DNA from: Rusavskia elegans
Lineage: Eukaryota > Ascomycota > Lecanoromycetes > Teloschistales > Teloschistaceae
NCBI GenBank assembly: GCA_011316305.1
Contig: SAUG01000061.1
Location: 186,001-250,000 of the forward strand
Length of the DNA: 64,000 bases
Reading direction: 5' to 3'
Of this stretch, positions 32,851 through 45,425 are shown one piece after another. The translations under genes and the position numbers were made by a program. A model generated the notes under the pieces. It was not told where the DNA came from and did not search any database. It saw nothing but the letters and a program-made list of their open reading frames with translations. The first letter of the stretch is position 1, and each line of letters opens with the position of its first letter.

Positions 32851-33091
32851 TGTTATAGATCGATTTAAAATGATAATAATAGCTTGATGTTTCTATGTGG
32901 GAGGAAAGTTCCTCTATAAATAAGCGAACAAGGCTGAGCGCTAGACCTAATTAGGTAACGAATCTCGTAGAGCTAATAAGCCGCGGTTAACGGGGCTTAG
33001 TCAGCGTATTAGTTAGCCGGTACTATCGGCTAGTACCTCTATATCTATTAAGTTCTATATAAATTCTAGGCAGCTTAAATAGTTTATAATA
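32851..33091 (-). repeat. Nested element LTR, downstream copy
   Basis: 241 bp, TGTTATAGATCG...TTTATAATA. It aligns end to end with 40114-40354 and differs mainly by C/T and G/A changes. Confidence 0.92.
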
Positions 33092-36000
33092 AATACTATA
33101 AAACGAAAAAATAGTATCGCCTTCGATACGCTCGTATTAAACGTTTAAAAACTTTAAAAATATTAAAAATAAAGGCGCTAAAAGGTTAAAAAGAAAATAG
33201 TACTACTAGAAATCGAACCCGGGCTATACTAGAGCCCTTAAATAATAAAGAGCGGCTAATAGAGCGGCCGAGCTAATTTCTTTATCGCTTAAATAGAAGC
33301 GGTATATACTGCTACTATACTATAGCGCCTAGTAATAGAATCTTCGAATTAGAGCCTAATAAATAGTAGTAGTATTTTACTAAATATAAAAAGAAATATA
33401 ATTATACTAGATCGAACGTATAAAGCGCCGGCGAGATATAATAATTTATAAACGCTTTAACTTTAGTCCGGAACGGTATAGGGGGTCTGCTAGTAGCGCG
33501 GATATTTAAAACTCCGGTTACTATAATACCGCTAGGGTATAGTTAGATTATTATTAATAATAAAGTCCAGATAAAAGGGGGAAACGTTCGTTATATTTAT
33601 TAATAAGATCTATATAGTACGTTAAATCTTATAACCTATACTAGCTATTATATTACGGCCTATAGCCTTTCTATTTAACTAGATACTAGAAGCGCTAGCG
33701 TATCTTTCGCCGATCTACGATTTATTCTATTTTAAACTAGTTAGGATCTTCTTCCGGGAATTCTATTTCGACGGTAGGAGGTTTATTATTAACCGGAAGC
33801 CGGTTAAAAGAATTATCGCCGATAGGCGCTGGTTCTAATTAGGCTATAGAAATAATAGGATAGATCTTTATAGTAGTAGAAAGTTCTAATTTATATACGA
33901 GGTACCCGATTTTACGAATTACTTTAAACGGACCAGTTTATTAATATAAGAACTTTCGATTAGTAACGTCTAGTAGCGTATATCCGTAATAAAGCTTTAG
34001 AAAAACTTTATTACCTGGTTTAAAGGACCTAGCTTTATATAGGTTATTATAACGGACTTTAGAAAAAGCGGTACTAAAAGCTATTATATCTTCTATTTCT
34101 ACGCGCTTAATAGGTTTTAGGCGTTCTATATCTTCCGGTAGTAGGTCCGATAAAGTACTAACCGTATCTTTAGGTCGAAAGCCTAGTACTAGTTTATTAG
34201 GGGCTGTACTAGTAGCGAAGCTGGTTATATTATTAAGCGTAAATTATAGAAATAGAATAGCTTTAGTCTAATCTTTATCCGGATATTCCGTAAACCAGAA
34301 GCGGAAACTAATTTCTACTATTTAATTAATTTATTCCGATTATCTATCGGTTTAGAGATAATATACTATAGATATTAGAATTTTCGTTCCTAGCTTCTAG
34401 AAGATCTGGCGCTAGAAGGATAATATAAATTTATAATCTCTGTTACTAATAATAGCTAATAGGATTCTCTAGTTATATTCGAATAAAGCCGTAATAACGA
34501 GGTTCGCCTAATTAACTGCGGAGTAAATAATCTGCCTAGAAATTAGTAGAACCTTTTTAGTATATTTATATATAATCGTTAGTATATAATCTTTAGTAGA
34601 AAACTTTATAGATAACGCGAATACGAAGTCTATCGTAATTATATAAAACGGTACCTTCGGAGGAATTAGATTAAAGAAACTATAGAACCTATACCGCTTT
34701 ATTTAATTTAATTAGTATTACTAGCAGTATTCTATATATTCCTTAATCTTTTTATATATATTACGAATAAAGATCGATAGGTAGAGTTCCTTATATATAC
34801 GATAATACCTTTAATAATACCGGTTATAAATTTCGCCGATAACTTCGCCTACGAGTTTATCCGGAATATAGAATCGATTTCGGCTATTTCTAGAAATATA
34901 GTAGAGGAATTCGTTATATATTCGGAAATTAATATCTAGTACGCGATATTCGTTATCTTTAATATTAGAATCCAGTTCTTAGGTTTATATTATTATAATA
35001 ATCTTGGTCTATCGTTTATTATTAGCGTAGCCTTCTTTAATACGCTATTTAAACTTGTCTACTATTTCGACGAACGTTATATAGTATATCGGTATAATAG
35101 TATCCGGGGCGTACTATAGAATATATTTTTTATTATTAAACTCGGTATTTCCGTATAATATATCTAGGATACCTTCTTTATTTTTAACCGGCGTATAGAA
35201 AACCTTCGTTTCGAATTATAATAAGATATTAGAAATAATATTAATCTTGCCTGCCTTATAGCGTAATTTAATATTAAAAGCCGAAAGGTACTATAATATA
35301 CGAACGAGTTTTAGATTCAGTTTATCGGTACTTATTATTTTAAGCGAGGTCTATTTTAAAATCGGAACTACCGCCGAGTAATTAGTATATATAATTACTA
35401 GTAGCTTTAATAATAAATCGATAAAATAGCGAGCCTTTTTTATTATTTAAATAACTCTAGCGACTTTTAATTCGGTAGGCTAATAATTCTATTCGGCGCT
35501 ATTAAAATATTTATTTAGAAATATTATTAGCTATACTTTAATAGATAGGAAGTCTTTATTGGGGTCTCTTTTAATATAGTAGATAATTACTATAAAGCCG
35601 AATTACTTTAATATATCCAAGTCGATGTAGAACTTTTTCGTAGAGTCGAAATAATAGAGAAAGATTAGTAGTTCGAATACTATTTATAGTACCTGAAATA
35701 ATTCCTTTTTTTCTAGAATAGGATTATACTTTAATTTCGTTAATTAGAGTTTACGATTAAGTCCTTTAAAACCTTATCCGAGTCCTTTTATAAGTAGGAT
35801 TTTCCTTTTCTATAGAGGTTCGGCGAGCTACGTATATCCTGCGATTATATAACGCAGCCAGCTAGTTATTCTAAAGTAGGTTTCTAGATTCTATAAATAT
35901 TTAGGAAAAGCCTTTTCTAAAATAACTTTAATTTTATCTTCTAAAGTAGTTATTTCTAGTATATTAACGCGTTATCTAAATAAGCGAACTAAAGGATACT

Positions 36001-39000
36001 TTATAAACGATTTAGAAGACGTAAAGCTTATTCGTTTTTCCCGGAATAGAGCGAAAACTTAATCTAGATATTCTAGATACTCTTCTAAACTATATAAAAA
36101 GATTATAATATCGTTTATATAGATTTTAGCGAAATCTTTAAATAGGCGAAGTAGTTTATCGGTCTAGCGCTATATATACGGCGGTAAGCCTTTATATTTT
36201 ATAAACGCTACCGAAGTTTATTTCTATCCGCGATAAAAAACTATAGTAAGTTTATAATAATTACGGCGTTAGATTCTGAACTAATAAAACTATTCTATAG
36301 TATTAACGATAGAAATATAGAGGTACCCTAAAACTAAGGCGATAATATCTGTTTATAGTAAAAGGAGATAACTATCCGTTTCCGTAATAGCGTTAAGGCT
36401 TCGGATATTAACTATTACTTGTCTCTTTTTCGTACTATCTAGGAGAGTCCTCTATACTACGAAAACAGGGTATACGAAAGGCGTTAGCTATTCGAAATAT
36501 TCTATTTTACCTTGTTTATAGAATTTATTAAAGGTTTTATTAAATTTAATACGGTTTATATAGCTTAGATTATAAATTTTTAAAAGCGTAGATTTCGTTC
36601 CTTCCTTTAAAGATATTAGTATTTATTTCCTTTTAGGAATATCTATTATAGCTCCCTAATCGGTAAATATATCTTAGTATTTTTTAGTAATAGCGGCTAG
36701 TTATTATACTACTAGTAGTTTACCGTAAACCGTAATACTATTAGGTAGGCGGTACTCTAATTCAAAATTAATAGAGATAGTAGAGGAGGCTAATTTAGTA
36801 AATTCGATATTTTTAACTAGATTCGCGCTAAATCTCGCTAAACTCTTACTAAAATTTACTTTATTAGCCGGATAAAAGGCGTTCTAATTCGTTAGAATAT
36901 TCCGCGCGCTAACTATATTAGGTAATTCTAGACGATATACGGTCCTATTTTATATAACCGCGGTAGCGGCGAGTATTACTATAGCTCTAATAGCTGCCTT
37001 TTTTACTAATTTCTTAATAGTATATTTAATAGTATTCTATATTAATTTTACCGTAAACGGAATTAGATTAGGAACGGCGGTATAGTATTTTTTATACCGA
37101 TTCTCGATAACTTCTTTAAGCCGAGTTTATTTAAATAGAACTACCGGCGAGTAGCTTGCGTTATAGATATTTACGAAACTAAGTAAAGCGTCGACTATAT
37201 AGATAAAAGCGCTACTATTAGAGCTAAAGTTTATCTTCGGAGTTAACTTTAATTTAGGTTCGAAAAAGAAATTACGGTTTCCGGAAATATTACCTCGATA
37301 TTATACTAGGACTCGTATAACTCTATTAGATTTTAAAATAATATTACCTTAAGCTCTAATAGTACGTCTAAGGTTAGGTTCCTTATATATATAGGAATTA
37401 AAGTTAACTTTAAGGTTTTTGTAACTGCCGATAATAATTTACTATTTTTAATAATCTAGAATTATTCCTTCCGGAGTTAAAATATCTATACCTAGTAGTA
37501 GATTAGCTTATAGATCTTTAACGATATAGATTTCCCTTATAAGCTCTATAATAGCTAAATCGCCCTTTAGATAGAAGGTAAAAATAGCGAATTTATCGGT
37601 TCGATAGATTTATTTGCCTACGCTACGAATAGGAATCTTTTTCGGTAGTTTTTTAATTTCGATACCTTCTAGAATAAACTTTCTATCGGCTATTAATATT
37701 ATATATCCTAAGTTAGTATATATATCTTTAGTATTAGATATATCCGGACGGAGAACTAATAAAAGAATAGCGTAATAGAAGCGTTTAAAAACTAAACCAG
37801 TTCCTATAATCTACTCGCTATTTAAAGCGATTACGCGAGGTATAGAAGTATCTTTTTTACTAGAGGATTATTTATCGGTAATAAGTATTTATATTTCGGC
37901 TTCGTTACTTTCCGTATTCTAGTAAACGGTTTTAAAATACTTAAATAATTTATTACGTAACTCGAATAAGGCGTTATATTTCTAGTACGAATATAAAACC
38001 TTCGATCTAGTATCGACGAAGTTCTAACTAACTTCTTTATATTCTAATTCCTTATAAACTCTATTATAGTATTCGACCTCCTCGTTATAAAGTTCGGCGG
38101 ACCTATTACTATAATATCTATAGGTAGGATCCTATTCGGTATATTAGACGTAAACTTCCTCTATAGTAGGATAATCCTCGCCGTATACGTCTTTATAAAC
38201 TCCTGTTTAATAGGCTTATTAAGGCGGAGCTAGCGGCGCTAAACGTTAGAAATTTAAGCCGAAGTAAGATTTTCCTTAGAACTGGTTATTATAAGGTCCT
38301 TAAAGTCTGTTACTATACGCTAGCGTAGAGTTCTGCTATATTAGAAAGGAATTCCCTTATAGATTTCCTAATCTATTTATAAATATAGAGTAAAAGGAGT
38401 TCGCGCTGTTTTAGGCAGGAGGCGCCCCTAGTAGATCCCTTTTAATAAAGGGAGGCTAATATCTTTAGGAAGGCTAAAGAGTTTACTAAATTATAAAATA
38501 CTAATATTTATATCCGAAAGGACCGGAACTAAATATTAATTAGTATACTAGATTTCCTGGTACCGGTTAGAGCCGGAGTAGAAACGGATTCCCTATTTAT
38601 TAACGGCTAGAATTATTAGAAGGTATTCCCCGGGATTACCGGAAGCAGTCTTTTTCTATAGCCTAGATTTCGAGCTTATAATTATCTATTAATCGAAAAA
38701 ACGTATTAATAGTAGTCTTTTCTATTAGTTTAGAAATAAAGGTAGTACGAAAAAGAATAGTAAGACCTATCTATATCTATATAATAATTTACCGAATATT
38801 AGTCGTTTCGGCGATCTTTATAGCTCGAAGCCTAGTCTAGCTATATTCGCGAGGTTCGCGATAGCGACTTATATCCTCGATAGTATACTTTTCTTTATTT
38901 AGGATATATATTCCTTCTTCTATCGGTAGTTTAAAGCGAGTAATTAAGGCGCTAATCTATATATCGAAGTCTTTTATTAGATATTCCTTTTCTATATCCG

Positions 39001-40113
39001 AGAGTTCGTTAGAGTACTATTATAGAGCTTTATCGCGAAGATATATCTATAGGTTTTCTTTAACCTTACTATTTAATCTAGCGACGTCCTTAACTCGTTT
39101 AGTAAAAATATAGACGTCGCGGAAGTAGGTATTCTTGCTTATATATTCGATATAAGGCCCGGTTTCGGCGGATTTATTATTATAGAAGGAGTAGAAGTAG
39201 CTAATATCGCCTATAACGAATTTCTCGTACTTATCGGCTCTAGTAAGAAACGCAGGAAGTTTAGGCGGTAGCGAAGGCGTCTTCTTTCTCTATTAGCTTT
39301 ATTAGCGAAGTTCTATAAACTCTACCTGGATTATAATATTCTATTTTTCTAATTTTTCGAAAAATTATATTACTATAGAATTAGAGCTGCGGCCTCGCGC
39401 TATATTTGGTTTCCGGATTATACCCGATTTAGATAAGATAGAGAGGTCCGCTAGAGCTTTATCGACTATATTTTATTTTTTTTTATTTTTAATAGAAGTT
39501 TAATAATTTATAATAGTTCGTATATATATAGGGTCGTTCCGGAACTCTATAGTACTTTCTTTAAAGTATTTTATAGTAGCTCGCGCTATAGGCCCGCTAT
39601 TTAACTATTTATCGGGCTATTTAGGCGATTAAAATAGCCGGGAAGATAATCTTGTTTTAGCGCCTATAGTATTATCTACTTCGGTCCTAGAAGGTCTAGA
39701 GTCGCTATAATTATTATATACGAAGTTTAATAAGTCTAGTATATCCTAGTACTAATTAGTAGTATACCTAGGGCCGGTTCTATCTATAAATTCGACAAGC
39801 TAGTACCCGAAAAGGATAGTACTATCGTCGAGAGATAGAGATAGCTCGTCTATCGCTATTATAATTAATTAGGGTCTAATTAATAAGCCGGTTTATTTCT
39901 ATCGTACCTGAATATATAAGGTATAATTAGTAAGGAACGGTAGTTATTTAGTAAATACTGCTAATAAAATATACTTAATTAAGATAATTAGTATCTCCGA
40001 AAATACGGATAACGTTATTAGTATTATTAGTATTTATAAACGGGAATTAGCATTTATAAACGCTATATATATATTATATAGTACGTATAAATAAACCTTT
40101 TATTACTACTAAT

Positions 40114-40354
40114 TATTATAGATCGATTTAAGATAATAATAATAGCTTAATATTTCTATATAGGAGGAAAGCTCCTCTATAAACAAGCGAACAAGGCTGA
40201 ACGCTAGGCCTAATTAGGTAACGAATCCCGCAGGGCCAATAAGCCGCGGTTAACGGGGCTTAGTCAGCGCATTAGTCAGCCGGCACTATCGGCCAGTGCC
40301 TCTACATCTATTAAGCTCCATATAAGTTCCAGGCAGCTCAAATAGTTCATAACA
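40114..40354 (-). repeat. Nested element LTR, upstream copy
   Basis: 241 bp, TATTATAGATCG...TTCATAACA. Its right two-thirds (about 40190-40354) still contain many CA and TG steps (GCATTAGTCAGCCGGCAC), unlike the rest of the island, so RIP was uneven here. Confidence 0.92.
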
Positions 40355-40725
40355 CTAGCTATAGCCGTGGACGTAGTCCGAGCTACTAAATAGTAAAGGA
40401 GTCCTAGCGTAGGTTATCGTAACTAATCCTATATACCCGCAGAGGTACGGTTACGATATTACGAGATATCTTTATTATAAGGTAATTAAAAAAAGAATAG
40501 TAGAAATATATTTAATAATTATATTAATAACTAATAAAAGAAACTATCTATAGAAGTAATAAGTAATATATATAGTAAAAGTAGCCGTAAAGGCCGATAG
40601 GTAGCCGTCTACTAAAAATTCTATTAGGAGAGACGACTATATTAGCTATAGGCGGCTATAAATAATTAGGCTCGTTTATTTAACTAATTCTTCTATAGAA
40701 TTTCTATAGAGTCGCGGACGTAATA
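40355..40725 (-). repeat. Outer element LTR, inner fragment
   Basis: Continues the interrupted 410-bp LTR, starting with the second CTAGC copy; it matches 43295-43665. It ends GGACGTAATA. Confidence 0.85.
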
Positions 40726-43255
40726 CGGCCCTTTCTATATCGCTTTTTACCTAGTATATAATTTCTTTACGGGATATAAAAAAAGTATTTTCCTTTTTTT
40801 TCTTTTTTCTTTTCTATTTTATTTTCTCGATATCTTTATAATATATTCTCGGTAAGAAAACCGGTTAAAGTCCTTTTATTATATTTAGTTAAAAGGAGTT
40901 ATAATATCTTTTCCTTATTTTCTATATACCTATAATCTTTTAAAAAAGTATAAAATCGAAGTTAGTAGTAATATTTATAGTAAATATATTCGGATTTAGA
41001 AATTATATAATCTTCTAATATCTAATACTATCTATATATTATTTTTTTATTTTTTTTATTTTACTAACTTTCGTAGGAAAGTATTTTAAAGATAAAAAAA
41101 ATAAATTCTATTTTAATATTACTAGTATTTTTAATAAATATTCCGAAGTTCGTTATTATATTAAGTCTTTTTTTAATTCCGAAAAGGAAATTCGTAATAA
41201 ATATTTAGTCTAGGAGTCGGATTTCCGCTAACTTTTTAGTAAATAGAAGTATTTTATTACTTATTATCGCGCTTTAGATAAATATAAAAGTAATTTTATT
41301 ATTTAAAAGTAATACGTTTTATTTTATTTTAGCGAGCTTAATAATCCGGTCGTATTTTATTTTTCTATTAGTTTTATACTAGCTGCGTAAAAGATTTCCG
41401 TTAAATTAGTATCTAGTTTTAATTCGGATAATTTAGATTAGTTTTTAAAAATTTTTAACTTTTTTTAACCTATAGAAAGCGTAAGTATCTAAAGAAAGTC
41501 TAGTTAAAGATTCTTCTACTTTTACTTTTATAAAGTTTATATATCTATATTATAAATTATTTCCGGTTCTTTTAATAGCTCTATTAAATTCTATTTTTTA
41601 ATAACTATTTTATTTTATAATAACGAGGACGGATACTAATCGAACTTTTTATTTCTAGATTATATACTAAGTACCGGGTCCGGTATTTCTTTATTTTAAT
41701 CTATTTAACTTATTTTATAGTATTCGATTTTATCTATAGTTCTAATTATACTCTAGTATACTTTCTATACGTAGTTTATCTAAAGCTATTAAATTATTTT
41801 TCTACTTTTATTATATTTTTTAGTAAATTACTAGAAAAAATAGTAATATTCTTTTTAAATTTTTATATCCTAAATTTTTCTGCTTTTTTTAAAACTTTTA
41901 TCTAATTTAATAATATTATCGTAATTTATTACTAAAACGTCGTCTATTTTTTTATATAAGAGGTTTTTATAAGCTAGTAAATATATTATCTATAGTTCTA
42001 TTTTTTTACCTATAGTACTTTTTTCTATAGATTTTTCTGAAATCGATTCTTTCTATTCGTTTCCTAAAATAATATAATTTTTCTAACTTTCGATAATAGT
42101 AAAACTTATTATTTTAATTAATCTATTTTTTATTTTAACTTCGATATTAAGAATTCTTTAATTTTTAGTTTTTTATTTATAGAGATATCCTTTAATTATA
42201 TTATAGAATCTCTTTATAACTTTATTATCTTTTTTCCTATTTATAAAGGCTATTATTTATTAACCTCCGATTTTAATTTTAAATACTACTATAAGGGGTT
42301 TTTCGGTTTTATATAATTTAAAATCGATTATCGGCTTTATTTCCCGTATTTTTTTTAGTTTTCTAGAGTAATATTCTGTTCCCGCTTTATCTAATAGATA
42401 GATAGAGTAAATATTATTATAGCAGGCTAACCAGCTCTTTACTATATATTTATAGGATAATTCCTTTATTATTTTAAAAAAGTATTTAGTTATCTCGGTT
42501 ACTTCTTTAATTAGATAATTCTTTTTAAAGTATCCTATTTTTTTATATAAATAATATACTTTAGTTTTTAATCTTTTAGTCTCGGTAGTATTAAACTCTA
42601 TCGGGTCTTTTCTAGGCTTTCTTTTAATAGGTCCTATCTTATTAAACGCCTGTTTATTTAAATATATTTTATATTATTTAGTATCGATCTTTATTATAAA
42701 TTTAATAAAATCTACTAATAAATCTGGTTTTTTAATCGCGGCTATAGCTTCTTTAATTTTTATCTAGAGTTTTTTATAGAAGTAGGCTTTTAGAATTAAA
42801 TCTTCCTAATCTATTTTATAAACTAACGTTCTAAATTAAATAGTATAGGTAGCTACCGATTTCTACTATTTTAGAACTATTAGTTTTCTTCCTATTACTC
42901 TATTTTTATTATTATTTCCGAAGGCTTCTTTTATAGCTATAATAAGATTACCGAAAGTATAGAAGATTTATAATATTTTATTTTCTCTCTATCCTTCTAG
43001 GTTATCGAGATAATTTTCTACTCGAGGCTAAATCTAATTAAAGATAGTTCCTTCTAGGTATAATATTATAAATAAGACTTTAACTATTTTATTCGGAAAC
43101 TGGTTTATATATAATATAAAGTAGATATTTATCTAAATAATCTATAGTTTTAAAGATCTTTTATTTCTTTTATAGATATTTAGTATTACTACTTTAATAG
43201 TATCGCTTCGATCTATAGATTAGGATAACGAAACTAATATAGTAAATTATTAAAA

Positions 43256-43665
43256 TATAATATCCCTATATATTAGTAGGCGTTACGCTTAAATCTAGCT
43301 ATAGCCGTAGATATAGTCCGAACTATTAAATAGTAATAGAATCCTAGTATAATTTATTATAACTAATTCTATATATTTATAGAAGTATAGTTACGATATT
43401 ATAAGGTATTTTTATTATAAAATAATTAAAAAGAAAATAGTAGAGATATATTTAATAATTATATTAATAACTAATAAAAGAAACTATCTATAGGAATAAT
43501 AAGCGATATATATAGTAAAAATAGCCGTAAAGGCCGATAGATAGCTATTTACTAAAAATTCTATTAGAAAGGGCGGCTATATCGGCTATAGGCGGCTATA
43601 GATAATTAGGCTCGCTTGCTTGACCAATCCTTTTATAGAATCTCTATAGAGTCGCGGACGTAATA
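43256..43665 (-). repeat. Outer element LTR, intact copy
   Basis: 410 bp from TATAATATCC to GGACGTAATA, followed by target duplication TATAG. It contains CTAGCTATAGCCGTAG at the point where the other copy was interrupted, showing the empty site. Confidence 0.88.
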
Positions 43666-43670
43666 TATAG

Positions 43671-44469
43671 TTTATATTTAATTTATTAGTTATCGCTATA
43701 TACTGTTCTAGTGATTAACTGATTTATTTTTAATTAATTTAAATAATTATCCGTTATCTATCCGTTTATAGATATACTAATAAATTTAACTAATTTTTGG
43801 AAATACCAGATCTCCTAGGTAGCCCTATAATAAAATCCGATACGCTAGCGATATTCTAGCGACTAGGCGGCGAATCTCGTTTCTAAACGTTTTAATTATA
43901 TTTTCAGAATTTATATAACGCGTTTGACGTTTTATATTTATATAGTAAAAAATTTATAATTAAAAGTTAAATGAAATTTTGATTATATAATATTATTTAT
44001 TCAATTACGGTTTTTTTTCTATATAAATTTATCTTTTATTATTCGTAGTCTTTTATATAAATTCGAAAATAAATATTATTCTATATATACGAAAATACGA
44101 TATAAAAATATATACGAAATCGATACGACTAGTTTGATATAGATTTATTATTTCTTTTTACTATCAGCCGTCTTTTTTGACGAATTTATTTAAATATTTC
44201 TATTGGATAAAAAATCATTGAATAAAAATATAGACTATTAGCGTTTGAATAAAAATATTGATAAAAATTATATTATCTAATCTATTTATATTTTATTCCT
44301 TAATCTAGAACAGTTTTCAACTTCGTCAGAATATTCTATTAGTAGGGGAGAAGAGGATATAAGATCTGTGCCAAGCGAGTCGCACTGGTTTCGCCTATGC
44401 CGAAAGCCCGCTAAGAAGTTGTCTTGGCATCCAACCTCCTCTCCACCCTCCTCCTCGGCGAATTGGGCC
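43671..44469. other. AT-rich flank of the TE island
   Basis: About 600 bases of RIP-like AT-rich sequence with no frames, probably an older repeat remnant, returning to normal composition at about 44290-44340. Confidence 0.5.
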
Positions 44470-44541
44470 CTCGAAGCCACGACTGCCAGCCAAATCGAAT
44501 GCCGGATTAGACACTCGAAACCACGACTGCCAGCCAAATCG
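44470..44541. repeat. Tandem direct repeat upstream of RPC17
   Basis: Two 28-bp units, CTCGAA(G/A)CCACGACTGCC followed by AGCCAAATCG, at 44470-44497 and 44514-44541 (44-bp spacing). They lie within the promoter region of the RNA polymerase III subunit gene. Confidence 0.8.
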
Positions 44542-44666
44542 GGTGCCCTGCTAATACATGAGGCTACAGCCTCAGTGTACGGTTTTTTCTGCTCCTCACG
44601 AGCTCCTCACCCAACTCAATCTCCACTACCAATCTCAACCACAATCCACCAAACCCACGCCCCAAA

Positions 44667-45217
44667 ATGAAGGTCTGCCCTCACCTCAAATCACCTTCCC
44701 CTCCCCACTCCGTACTTCGTTGACTAACCGACTATCCCACCCACAGATCCTCGAAACCCAATCCGCAATTCTCACCAACCATGAAGTCCTTACCCACATC
44801 TCCACCCACCCGCGCCTTTCCCCCCCCCTCTCTCCCTCTACTTCGTCAACACCCAACACCCCCCCTCCCAGCACACAAACCAACACCACAACTATCCTAA
44901 CGGAAGTAACACGGTATCTCACCTCCTCCGCAAATCCAAACAACAACGCCTCCCCCCTCCCTCCCCACCTCTCCGCATCGCAGATCAAGGAGTTGGTTAA
45001 GAGGTTGGCGGCGTACGGATTGACGAAAGCGGAGGTGTTGATGGTGATTAATCTTGGGGTTAGGGAATTGGGGTTGTTGGATTGTGTGGTTGAAGAGTGT
45101 GATGAGCGGTTGGGGGAGGGGGAACAGGGGGATTTGTGTGCGGTTGTGGAGGGTGTTGTCGGTGTGAGTGGGGAGGAAGAGGGAGGGATGGAAGGTGTGG
45201 AGGGACAGGGGCCATGA
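44667..45217 (+). CDS. RPC17: RNA polymerase III subunit Rpc17/RPC9
   Basis: Exon 1 is only six bases (44667-44672, Met-Lys); a 74-nt intron (GTCTGC...CCACAG, with CTAACC branch) precedes exon 2 (44747-45217). The product is 158 residues, close to yeast Rpc17 (161). The start MKILETQSAILTNHEVLTHI is characteristic of the family. The C-terminal half (LSASQIKELVKRLAAYGLTK, then AEVLMVINLGVRE) is the HRDC-like part. It pairs with Rpc25 to form the Pol III stalk used in initiation on tRNA and 5S genes. A Pro/Ser/Thr-rich loop (~30-75) replaces a shorter linker. The longer frame that begins at 44558 continues into the intron and is not the real start. Confidence 0.9.
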
Positions 45218-45425
45218 AGATGTGATACGATTCCGGCAAGACTGATGGGAATGAGAGGTCAGGCGGATTTGATGGTTACGAATATTATGAGGCGGATCAG
45301 GATAGGGTTCGACTACCTTACGAGGGCACGGAACAAGAAGAGGAGTCATCGAGATGCTCGATGCAGGAGTTGTGACGCGAGAAAGAGGGGATCCAAACGT
45401 CCAGGCGACGGAAGGATCTATCGTA

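Larger units (their letters stand above)
32851..40354 (-). mobile_element. Nested Ty3/gypsy retrotransposon, RIP-mutated
   Basis: 7504 bp with two 241-bp LTRs (32851-33091 and 40114-40354). LTR ends are TGTTA...TAACA once each copy is compared with the other. A 5-bp target duplication CTAGC sits at 32846-32850 and 40355-40359. Coding is on the minus strand. At 36101-36124 a reverse-transcriptase active-site stretch reads YINDII, where the family has Y-x-D-D, consistent with a G-to-A change. It is followed on the minus strand by LEEYLEYLDQVFALF, as in fungal gypsy elements. Near 33730-33935 lies the GPY/F-type integrase end (FKVIRKIGYLVYKLEL, then IKIYPIISIA). RT before integrase fits Ty3/gypsy order. 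Every frame is broken by many stops. It inserted into the outer element's LTR, so it is the younger of the two. Confidence 0.92.
32807..43665 (-). mobile_element. Outer LTR retrotransposon, RIP-mutated, split by nested insertion
   Basis: The LTRs are 410 bp. The right copy is 43256-43665. The left copy is 32807-32850 plus 40360-40725 once the nested element and its duplicated 5 bases are removed; the sum is exactly 410. Ends are near-inverted: TATAACGTCC at the left, GGACGTAATA at the right. A 5-bp target duplication TATAG flanks the whole (32802-32806 and 43666-43670). The internal part is only 2530 bp (40726-43255). On the minus strand near 42990-43090 it shows a gag-like stretch with stops (YLEGTIFN, then PRVENYLDN), so the element points left. 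No reverse transcriptase was found in this internal part, suggesting a non-autonomous or deleted form. CpA and TpG are nearly absent, as expected from RIP. Confidence 0.85.
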
